This document shows positions 8,407 to 14,986 of a stretch of DNA of 27,211 nucleotides, one piece after another; the first letter of the stretch is position 1; each line of letters opens with the position of its first letter. Below the pieces are notes generated by a model, which was not told where the DNA came from, did no database searches, and was given only the letters and a program-made list of their open reading frames with translations. The position numbers were made by a program, and so were the translations under genes. The stretch lies in NCBI GenBank assembly GCA_023487865.1, contig JAMDBG010000120.1, positions 1-27,211 of the forward strand, given 5' to 3'. The DNA comes from Deltaproteobacteria bacterium. Its GTDB lineage: Bacteria > Desulfobacterota > Syntrophia > Syntrophales > UBA5619.

Positions 8407-9942
8407 CTACTCATTCTCTCTGGCTGCAAAAGTCTTTATCCAGGATAGAAAGTAACGCAAAACATCAATGTTTTCCTCAGCGATATGGTTTCTCTTGTTT
8501 TCTTTCCACACAGGGAAAACATCCTCCCACGTTCGCAATTTCTCATCCGTTAAGGACGCAAGATATGTTTTCAGGATCACATCCCAGGTTCTCGGATTCT
8601 TTCGCGTTGCCAGATTCGACAGGTAATCTTTGAACTCCTGAACGTCAGCCACTCGATTCCCGATGGCGACCATTTCCGCGGCTTTCTTCCTCATAGCTTT
8701 CGCCTCCTCATCCGCAGGGACAAGCGCAAGCGCGGCCTCGACAAGTTTTCGCTGTTTCGGCAACGGAATGCCGTTCATGGGTGATCGTAATTGCTCGGAT
8801 TTAAAACGACCGCCGGCCGGTGGAGTGCCACGAAAGCGCGTAGCGTTGAGCCAGGGCGGCGATACAGCGATCCAGCCGAATCCTTCGCCGGTACGGATGC
8901 CCACGCCTTTTACTGCCAGCCGCGTCAAAGACGTGTTGAAGGTCGTTTTTCGGGTCGCGTCTTTCAGCCGAAGGAGATAGCATGAGCCCGCCGCTACGGC
9001 GGCGTACCGTTCCCTGGGCAGGTCCCATGCGGAAATCCAGCCATGGATCGACTCCGCGGCCGACTGGGCTTTGATCACTGCAACCTCCGCATCCAAAATA
9101 GCGCTCCAGGCCCGTTCATCCAGCCCCGCGAGAAATCCACCTTGAGCGGCGGGAACGATCGCCGGGGTCATGACCTGCACCGCTGCTTCATCAGTTTCCG
9201 GCGAGGCTTGGGTCGCCCAAGGGGGGAGATCCTGGGGGGTGGCCTCCCAAGCGAGCACGGCAGCGCCGTTTCCGGCTGTGATCCGTTTGCCAAGGTAGAT
9301 TTCTGTGAGTTGATCCTCTTTTTGGATTACATCGCCCTCATCGACCACGTAGGCGACAAAGGTTTGGAATTCGGCAACAGCCTCCCTGGAGAACAGCCAT
9401 GAATCTCGGGCGGTACCTATGAGGTAGTCGGAGCCGTGAAACATGGCATTGCCGACTTTGGGCATTGTTATCCCGGGAGAGAATATCTCCTCGCCTTTCC
9501 TTGATATGGTGCATTTCAGCCAACCGGGGGCCATACAGACCCACTGAAGGTGCGCAGGAACATCCGAGGGTGACGTCGCACCAAAAAGCTCCCGGTACGT
9601 TGCAGCATCAGCTGGGCGCTCGGTCCGCAACACATTGACAACCCCCAGGATCCCCTCAAATCCATCGTCGCCCTTGGCATGCAGGTAAGACAAGGGCATG
9701 GGAACCACCAATTCATTGCCATTTTCGCCTATCGGCCAGGCTGGACTCCAGCGGGGAGACACCCCGCCAAAGAGGGGCGCAAGACGGGCGCTCCGTCCTT
9801 CTCGCGCCAAGGCGCCTGCCAGGGCGCCGCGTAAAGCCGTTGCCGGAATATAATCGAACGACGGCGCCTGGTTGCCGATCATTCGCTGAGCACCGAAAGT
9901 CGTCGGCTCCTGGAGTCTAATCGTTAATTTGTACGTTGTCAT
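8407..9942 (-). CDS. csx10: Csx10 (Cas5-type RAMP) with C-terminal helical, Cas11-like tail
   Basis: A 511-residue protein. The N-terminal domain carries the Csx10/Cas5 pattern YIPATALRGALAGAL (31-45), and a late glycine-rich loop GIRTGEGFGW is at 348-357. Cas5-like subunits bind the 5' handle of the crRNA and cap the complex. Residues from about 390 to 511 are charged, helix-rich and lack RAMP features. This resembles a fused small subunit (Cas11), as in the Cas7-Cas5-Cas11 protein of type III-Dv (inference). The start at 9942 lies inside the upstream cas7 gene (26-nt overlap). Its only ribosome-binding candidate is a run of seven G at 9949-9955, unlike the AGGAG-type sites of most neighbours. 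A one-base change in that run would fuse it to Cas7. Confidence 0.85.
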   Translation of the reverse strand: MTTYKLTIRLQEPTTFGAQRMIGNQAPSFDYIPATALRGALAGALAREGRSARLAPLFGGVSPRWSPAWPIGENGNELVVPMPLSYLHAKGDDGFEGILGVVNVLRTERPADAATYRELFGATSPSDVPAHLQWVCMAPGWLKCTISRKGEEIFSPGITMPKVGNAMFHGSDYLIGTARDSWLFSREAVAEFQTFVAYVVDEGDVIQKEDQLTEIYLGKRITAGNGAAVLAWEATPQDLPPWATQASPETDEAAVQVMTPAIVPAAQGGFLAGLDERAWSAILDAEVAVIKAQSAAESIHGWISAWDLPRERYAAVAAGSCYLLRLKDATRKTTFNTSLTRLAVKGVGIRTGEGFGWIAVSPPWLNATRFRGTPPAGGRFKSEQLRSPMNGIPLPKQRKLVEAALALVPADEEAKAMRKKAAEMVAIGNRVADVQEFKDYLSNLATRKNPRTWDVILKTYLASLTDEKLRTWEDVFPVWKENKRNHIAEENIDVLRYFLSWIKTFAARENE

Positions 9943-10633
9943 GGGTGTCCCCCCCTTGTGTTTTTACATGCTGCTGTAAGTTGAGGATCACCTCCTCGTT
10001 CCATGTGTTTCCGGGTAGGAGCTCTCCCAGGATATCGGTATTGTTGACCTTGCAGGAGAGGTCTTTTACAGCCATCTCGCCGTGGCCGATACCCTTTTTG
10101 CCACCAACAACCTCGGTCGACAAAATGGCGGCTAGGAGAAAAATGAGATTCATTCTTTCCACTTTTCCTTGTGGCGACCAATTACTGCCCTCGCCCGTGA
10201 CGGAAGGCTTGAAGGAAACATTGGGTGGAAGGGTTTCTAAAATACGCAATGTCGTATCGTCGGCCACGCCGGTAGCGTTGTCGATTGCCGTTGACGCGGG
10301 ACGCATCGCTTGAGGACCGCCGACGATCCTCCCAGGTGAGAAGCGATAAAAAGGCCGACCCGGTGGCGGGGCGAAAAATGTCTGCAGGATCGGATACTCA
10401 GGGTCCGGGTATGAGGTCTGCGGAATATCGGTACCGCGAGATGGTACAAGCCAAAACAGAAGACGTTCCGCAGCCTCTCGGACAGCGCCCTTGACGGCGT
10501 CGCCGGGGATGAAGATGCGGCCGTTTGCGTCGCAGCGAAGTATACTGTCGGCGTATCCAACCCGACCAATTCCCGCCCCGATGTGAAACTGCCCTTTCAC
10601 TTGCCATGTCCACGCAATCTGTAATCGGCCCAT
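9917..10633 (-). CDS. Cas7 (Csm3-like) RAMP subunit
   Basis: A single 238-residue Cas7 domain. The N-terminal strand WQVKGQFHIGAGIGRVGYAD ends in D29, the expected catalytic Asp position of Csm3 proteins. It is followed by FIPGDAVKGAVRE (41-53) and a glycine-rich loop, VVGGKKGIGHGE (175-186). It should contribute one backbone subunit and one RNA-cleavage site. The ATG has AGGAGAT upstream and starts 9 nt after the cas10 stop. The last eight or nine codons overlap the csx10 start in another frame, just after a G7 run. In type III-Dv the equivalent domain is fused to Cas5-Cas11. Confidence 0.87.
   Translation of the reverse strand: MGRLQIAWTWQVKGQFHIGAGIGRVGYADSILRCDANGRIFIPGDAVKGAVREAAERLLFWLVPSRGTDIPQTSYPDPEYPILQTFFAPPPGRPFYRFSPGRIVGGPQAMRPASTAIDNATGVADDTTLRILETLPPNVSFKPSVTGEGSNWSPQGKVERMNLIFLLAAILSTEVVGGKKGIGHGEMAVKDLSCKVNNTDILGELLPGNTWNEEVILNLQQHVKTQGGDTHDNVQIND
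9949..9955 (-). promoter_or_regulatory. G7 run: ribosome-binding candidate for csx10 and possible slippage site
   Basis: On the minus strand this reads CAAGGGGGGGACACCCATG. The seven G lie within the cas7 codons Gln-Gly-Gly-Asp and 6 nt before the csx10 ATG. They could act as a weak Shine-Dalgarno sequence. Loss of one G, by polymerase slippage or mutation, gives CAA GGG GGG ACA CCC ATG, which joins the cas7 and csx10 frames without a stop. Confidence 0.5.
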
Positions 10634-10642
10634 TTTAATCTC

Positions 10643-12256
10643 CTATGGGATGTTTGATGGGATTTGCCCAATTTCGATCAACTCCAAGAGATCCTGAATG
10701 GCGGTGACATACTCTGTTCCGTCTTTTTGCCAAAAACCCTGGTCCAGATTCTTCGGTACCTTCACCACGAGATCGCGAGGTTTTAACCGATCAGGCAACT
10801 TGGCGACACCCTCCTTCCAGGCCTTCCGCTCATCAGACTCGAGAGAGGCAAACCAGCGATGGGCGTAAGCGACGGAAACACCATCACCATTACGTAGGAT
10901 ATCACGCCATTGATAGAGCTTGTGGTGGGAAATATTAGGATTGGAAAAGAACGGCAAGGCAGCCCGGCAGGCTTCCAATTCCTTCAGCGTCCAGGGATGG
11001 GAGAAGAGGCGGAAGGTTTTCTCGTTTTCAGTATATCCGTACGCGCGGCTGCGTATTTGAGCGACGGTTTCCCGACCCGAGGAGTCGAGCCAGAGGAAAT
11101 CCACGCAGCCATCTGGGCTTTCTGTGGGCAGCATTCTTCGGTATGCTTTGGCCTCCTTGAGCAGTTCGTCGACCAAATGGGACTGTTGATCGAAAGGATA
11201 ACCTTTCTGGGCGAATAAGACACCGAAACTGAGGGTTATTTCCGTTATGCCCCCGACCTGAAATGCGATTCTCAGAAAATCGTCATCTTTGGTTTTTTGG
11301 GAAAAGATTTCTCCGATCCGGTGAACCAACGGCAAGGCAAAGTCGCGACGGGAGAGAATCCAAAAATCCTCGCCGCCCAGCAGCAGGGGCAGGATGGGAA
11401 AATGTTTTCCTGAAGGAATGCCGATGGCGGTTTTTGTAATTGCCTCCCTAAGCGCGGATTTGAAGACCTCTTGCAGCCTTTCGGAAAATTTCAACGGGCG
11501 TGAGCGGGCATCATCATTGCTGCCCGCTTTTTCCCATGTGGCATCGTTCCAATCCAACGTGCTGAGCAACTGGCCCAGGCGATCCCCATCACCCTTAATA
11601 AAGGCGATGTAGGAATCACTGGCCCCTGGGACGGTAAGATCATCCAAGTCTTCTGGGATGTTGAGTTTTTTGTCCGGCAGGACATCGCCGATGAAAGGCA
11701 AACCATGCTTGTCCGGTTTCGTATTTCTTCTGGTCACTGCCTTTCCCGATATAAGCGCCCGGCGGTCCTGAAGTCCTCCTGTCTCCTCAGAATCCCAGTA
11801 ATTGGCATATTCATCGGGTAGGATGCGGCAAGGTGCGAAATAGGGGCACGATGGCGAACCGTCTTCGCCATGGCGAGAGTCTTTCTGCTGCCGGATTCCC
11901 GCATCGAGTTCGGAGAAGATTCGCTTCACCGGCTTTGCGGCCGGCGAGATCTTTACAGGGAGGTTGCCTTGGAGATCGATAATTTCAAAGGTAACCGACA
12001 GCCCCAGGTCGTCAACAAGCCTCTCGCGAATCTCCCACAAGGCGGAGGCCAAGACGTTCAAGTCGTCCGCGCCGAATTTATAGACACCGCTGACACGCCA
12101 CAGGAGATGAACAGTGGTATGTCTGGCAAGGATCTGGCTCACAATATTCGCGGTATCGTCGATGAGGTAGGACGCCCCTATCATCTCTTTCAGTTTATCC
12201 GAAGCAAAAATGATGCTTTGAATCTTGTCAACTTCGGCTGCGGCCATATATTTCAT
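10643..12256 (-). CDS. cas10: Cas10, type III large subunit lacking an HD nuclease domain
   Basis: A 537-residue Cas10. It begins directly with the first palm region: AEVDKIQSIIFASDKLKEMIGASYLI, of which VDKIQSIIF (about 9-17) and LKEMIGASYLI (22-32) are typical. A possible zinc region (C137, C143) follows. The motif KGDGDRLGQLL (221-231) and the cyclase signature LLLGGEDFWIL (291-301) come next. The usual GGDD is GGED here, still acidic and possibly able to bind metal for cyclic-oligoadenylate synthesis. There is no N-terminal HD nuclease domain. I prefer the ATG at 12256, because AAGGGAG lies 6 nt upstream and family proteins start at this point. A GTG at 12307 would add 17 residues but has no good ribosome site. 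Confidence 0.87.
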   Translation of the reverse strand: MKYMAAAEVDKIQSIIFASDKLKEMIGASYLIDDTANIVSQILARHTTVHLLWRVSGVYKFGADDLNVLASALWEIRERLVDDLGLSVTFEIIDLQGNLPVKISPAAKPVKRIFSELDAGIRQQKDSRHGEDGSPSCPYFAPCRILPDEYANYWDSEETGGLQDRRALISGKAVTRRNTKPDKHGLPFIGDVLPDKKLNIPEDLDDLTVPGASDSYIAFIKGDGDRLGQLLSTLDWNDATWEKAGSNDDARSRPLKFSERLQEVFKSALREAITKTAIGIPSGKHFPILPLLLGGEDFWILSRRDFALPLVHRIGEIFSQKTKDDDFLRIAFQVGGITEITLSFGVLFAQKGYPFDQQSHLVDELLKEAKAYRRMLPTESPDGCVDFLWLDSSGRETVAQIRSRAYGYTENEKTFRLFSHPWTLKELEACRAALPFFSNPNISHHKLYQWRDILRNGDGVSVAYAHRWFASLESDERKAWKEGVAKLPDRLKPRDLVVKVPKNLDQGFWQKDGTEYVTAIQDLLELIEIGQIPSNIP

Positions 12257-12262
12257 ACGCAT

Positions 12263-12269
12263 CTCCCTT
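12263..12269 (-). promoter_or_regulatory. Ribosome-binding site deciding the cas10 start
   Basis: AAGGGAG on the minus strand, 6 nt before the ATG at 12256. This supports the shorter Cas10 over the GTG at 12307. Confidence 0.6.
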
Positions 12270-12303
12270 TTGTTGTCTACGCATCTAAACAAAGTGACAG
12301 AAA

Positions 12304-12420
12304 TCACTCCAGGACAGAGGATAACTCATATGTAAGGTCTTGTAATACACACATTAAGTGGTTGTATCCGTTACAAGATCTATCAAACAATCGTAGTAAG
12401 AATGACCGCTGTTTTTTCAT
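12304..12420 (-). CDS. Possible small ORF (38 residues) between nucleoside hydrolase and cas10
   Basis: An ATG at 12420 is preceded by GAGGAG at 8-nt spacing and opens a 38-codon frame (starting MKKQRSFLLRLFD, ending ELSSVLE) that closes with TGA at 12304. The frame is basic at the N-terminus and acidic at the C-terminus, with two Cys. I recognise no family. The strong ribosome site is the only positive evidence, and the frame could equally be a leader upstream of cas10. The inverted pair CATGTAT..ATACATG (12418-12445) spans its start and could affect initiation. Confidence 0.3.
   Translation of the reverse strand: MKKQRSFLLRLFDRSCNGYNHLMCVLQDLTYELSSVLE
12334..12378. promoter_or_regulatory. 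Inverted repeat upstream of cas10, possible operator
   Basis: TCTTGTAA and its reverse complement TTACAAGA flank about 25 bases in the 200-nt gap between the nucleoside hydrolase gene and cas10. No clear -35/-10 pair can be assigned. It may be a regulator site or an RNA hairpin; the spacing is wide for a simple stem. Confidence 0.25.
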
Positions 12421-12456
12421 GTATCAAACTCCTCATTAATACATGACGACTTTTTT

Positions 12457-13506
12457 CTAAAAACATTTCAAAAATCTCTTTTTTAACCTCTTTCCATCTA
12501 CAGAAAAAACAATAGAAAGATGAGGTGGTTTTTCACATACGCCCACCTCCTCTAACGAGGCAAGAGTATCTGGTGCCATCCGTTTTAATGTGTCGTATGC
12601 ATGCCGGTAAATTGGATTATGCCAGGGATAGCGGGGACGGCGGTCGATGATAGTCTGACCCCAGGCGACACCAGGTTCGGTGACTACATCTACATGATAA
12701 TTCTTTTGGTCAGCAGTGATGTCGTCCCAAATGGCAAGGCTTACAGCCAAGGGATCGTGAAGGAAGCAACCATCGAAGCCCTCGTTCTTTTGATAGAAGT
12801 CCATATACATCTGACAGATGTCCCAAACGAAGGCACCAGCCCTGCCGCACTCCCTGATCGATCGCAGTTCGTCCCTGGTGAGGGGACATTGCAGACAGGC
12901 ATCCAATCCAACAACGGTCATGGGAACACTGAAATTGAGTACTTCAGCGGCGGCATCAGGGTCGCAAAAGGCATTGAACTCAGCAACCGGAGAAATATTT
13001 CCGTGGGTGGTGAAGGCACCGCCCATCCAGATAATCTGTTTGGCCCGCCTGACGGTTTCAGGATCTTTACTAATGGCCAGGGCAATATTGGTCAGAGGAG
13101 CTGTGGCGACAATCGTAAGACTATTCGGCGGCAGTTCACGGAGAGTATGGAGGATCAAATCTACAGCCGGTCGCGGATCAATATCGGTTAAAGACGGATT
13201 CGGGTACCTGTCCAGTACGTCGCCGAGTCCATCGGGACCGTGGATGCCGCCTGCGCGGAAAGGACTTCTCCTAACCGGCCGCCAGGCCCCCATTGCCACG
13301 GGGGGCTTCGATTTGAGTTCCCCCCAATCTAATGTCTTTATGGTGTTCAAGGCACATTGCTCTACGCCGACATTACCACCACAGACCGTAATGGCCTTGA
13401 CATCGATTTGAGGTGACCGTGAGGCCAGTATGATTGCTAAGGCGTCATCCACACCGGGGTCCATATCAAGGAGGATGGGAGTAGGATTATTCAAGGGATT
13501 CGGCAT
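12457..13506 (-). CDS. Nucleoside hydrolase, inosine-uridine-preferring (IUNH) family
   Basis: A 349-residue enzyme of the IUNH fold, which splits N-ribosidic bonds of nucleosides to base plus ribose. The N-terminal calcium-binding motif DMDPGVDDA is at 14-22. ATAPLTN (134-140) carries the Thr of the metal site. MGGAFTTHGNISPVAEFN (161-178) is the family mid-motif, and HDPLA (250-254) supplies the late His-Asp pair. All key acidic residues are present, so it should be active. Which nucleoside or nucleotide-like substrate it uses cannot be told. Its ATG overlaps the stop of the NYN gene (TAATG), so the two are translated together. Its place beside a type III effector operon is unusual for a salvage enzyme. 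Confidence 0.9.
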   Translation of the reverse strand: MPNPLNNPTPILLDMDPGVDDALAIILASRSPQIDVKAITVCGGNVGVEQCALNTIKTLDWGELKSKPPVAMGAWRPVRRSPFRAGGIHGPDGLGDVLDRYPNPSLTDIDPRPAVDLILHTLRELPPNSLTIVATAPLTNIALAISKDPETVRRAKQIIWMGGAFTTHGNISPVAEFNAFCDPDAAAEVLNFSVPMTVVGLDACLQCPLTRDELRSIRECGRAGAFVWDICQMYMDFYQKNEGFDGCFLHDPLAVSLAIWDDITADQKNYHVDVVTEPGVAWGQTIIDRRPRYPWHNPIYRHAYDTLKRMAPDTLASLEEVGVCEKPPHLSIVFSVDGKRLKKRFLKCF

Positions 13507-14540
13507 TAGCTAATCCCTCCTTTTTGGCTGAAATAGACCTGTACTCGGGGATGGTGGGTGTTTAGAAGTAAGTTGTCCTGTCTGGCAACCTTAAGCTCTC
13601 TTGTCCCGAATTGTGCTTTGGTTTTCCATAGAACTAGAGAGTGGAGAGCGTCATCAATGAATGTGGTTGCGTCGACTCCCGGAATCGCCGACGCAACCAC
13701 TTCCCTTAAATTTGCATAGCTGTATTGCGTATTCCTTGACATTGCATTAATGAAGTGGTTCCAAGTTTTGCCTTCGTAAAGAGTTGTACCATTGGTGGCT
13801 GTTTGCTCGTCGAATCGATAAACCGCCGCCGGTTCGGAGGTGCTGTCAATCTTCACCATGTTCTCTTTTTCGGCCAAATAAGCCAGATGACGAAAAGAGG
13901 GGATACCGATATTTTCTTCTTCAAAATCAAGATCGATATTTTTCATTAGAAGTTTGACGGCTTGGAGTGTGTTACCCGTATTGTCCCGACGAACACGCTC
14001 AACAACATCCAAAAATAGAGATAATGCTGCTTGAACAGGCTTCGTAGCGGATTCGGTCCACATTCCCCTGATAGAATCGTCGTAGAACAGCAGTTCATCG
14101 CTTGCTGCTCCAAGGAGTGAACTGGTGGCTTGCCGGATACCAACGGGGATAACGGTTTTCCCATATGCCTTTAATTTTATGGCTATGTGGCTAAAACCGC
14201 CGTCACCGCTTGCCAAGACATACGTGTGAATGGCTGGATTCGTAAAAAGGAGCTCCACACTGTCACATGCCATTCTTATGTCTACACTGCCTTTAACGGT
14301 ACCCTGCGCCGTTCTCGTCTCCACATAGATAGGTTCGACATTCTGAAAAAACAGCCTTTGCATATCTCCGCCATGTTCTACATCCATCCAGTTTGCGTAA
14401 GCACTAGCTATAGCAATTTTGCCGTATTTACGAGCAATCTTCTTGAGGGTAATGATGTCTGGGAGGCTGTTAAGATGATTGGCACATGAATATTTGATAT
14501 TTTCCCAGTCGATAAGCAGTGCTACCAGAGGTGTTTCCAT
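13506..14540 (-). CDS. NYN-domain (LabA/PIN-like) predicted ribonuclease with LOTUS/OST-HTH-like region
   Basis: A 344-residue protein. Residues 5-155 match the NYN fold, with the conserved acids D11 (LLIDWEN), D87 (KGSVDIRM), D93 (ACD) and D113 (ASGDGGFSH). These build the metal site of this PIN-like RNase family. Residues from about 190 to 230 (TLQAVKLLMKN..IGIPSFRHLAYLAE) look like an OST-HTH/LOTUS RNA-binding domain, often joined to NYN domains. A second helical segment lies near 260-310. The start codon has only a distant AAGGA. It is 67 nt downstream of the lipoprotein gene and overlaps the nucleoside hydrolase start by 1 nt. RNA cleavage followed by nucleoside hydrolysis is a plausible joint task (inference). 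Confidence 0.88.
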   Translation of the reverse strand: METPLVALLIDWENIKYSCANHLNSLPDIITLKKIARKYGKIAIASAYANWMDVEHGGDMQRLFFQNVEPIYVETRTAQGTVKGSVDIRMACDSVELLFTNPAIHTYVLASGDGGFSHIAIKLKAYGKTVIPVGIRQATSSLLGAASDELLFYDDSIRGMWTESATKPVQAALSLFLDVVERVRRDNTGNTLQAVKLLMKNIDLDFEEENIGIPSFRHLAYLAEKENMVKIDSTSEPAAVYRFDEQTATNGTTLYEGKTWNHFINAMSRNTQYSYANLREVVASAIPGVDATTFIDDALHSLVLWKTKAQFGTRELKVARQDNLLLNTHHPRVQVYFSQKGGIS

Positions 14541-14570
14541 TATACCGTTTCATCCTTATTCTGTTTAGAT

Positions 14571-14597
14571 GTTATAAAATAACGCCTAAACCGGCAA
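14571..14597 (-). promoter_or_regulatory. Weak promoter candidate with palindrome before the NYN gene
   Basis: On the minus strand TTGCCG (14597-14592) and TATAAC (14576-14571) are 15 nt apart, shorter than ideal. The -10 lies in a small palindrome, GTTAT-AAA-ATAAC (14571-14583 on the plus strand). It could allow separate expression of the NYN/nucleoside hydrolase pair. Confidence 0.25.
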
Positions 14598-14607
14598 ACT
14601 GAGCTCG

Positions 14608-14967
14608 CTATTCTTTAATCTCCACGAAGGCTGTAATCGATTTATCCCCAAAGGAAAAGGCGTCGACAACCTTACCCCTGACTTTGATAGTCTCTCCCTT
14701 CTTGGGTAAAATTCTTTTCGTCACGACGATGATTTCCCCAGTCTTATCGCGAACGGAAAAAGATTTGACGACAAACAGGGAAAAGACATCGGTGACCTCG
14801 CCGGAAATCATGACGATTCTCCCCTCATAGTCCCTTGGCTTGTCTAAAACGTCCTTGATCGACGCCGGTGAGTCCAGCCAGGTGCCGCTGCAACCAGAGA
14901 AAAAAAGAAGCGTCGCCAACAGGAAATGGGCGCACAACGATCTCTTGGACAAGAATTTAATTCTCAT
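14608..14967 (-). CDS. Small lipoprotein, probable OB-fold
   Basis: A 119-residue protein with a lipoprotein signal: basic N-terminus (MRIKFLSKRS), hydrophobic core and lipobox FFSGC with Cys26. The mature part (SIKDVLDKPRDYEGRIVMISGEV..KTGEIIVV..GETIKVRGKVV) has the strand pattern of tRNA-anti/OB-fold lipoproteins. It is likely anchored in the outer membrane or on the periplasmic face of the inner membrane. The gene follows the tubulin-like gene by 19 nt with AAAGG before the ATG, so it belongs to that operon. No partner is known. It could be the envelope end of the system, together with the VWA protein (inference). Confidence 0.7.
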   Translation of the reverse strand: MRIKFLSKRSLCAHFLLATLLFFSGCSGTWLDSPASIKDVLDKPRDYEGRIVMISGEVTDVFSLFVVKSFSVRDKTGEIIVVTKRILPKKGETIKVRGKVVDAFSFGDKSITAFVEIKE

Positions 14968-14986
14968 GTGGAATAACCTTTGCTAT

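Noticed and set aside
12257..12307. GTG start of cas10 giving 17 extra residues
   Set aside because: No Shine-Dalgarno sequence, and Cas10 proteins of this type begin at the palm region start.
12300..12456. CRISPR array or repeat unit in the gap before cas10
   Set aside because: Only one wide inverted pair and one short hairpin are present; no direct repeats with regular spacing.
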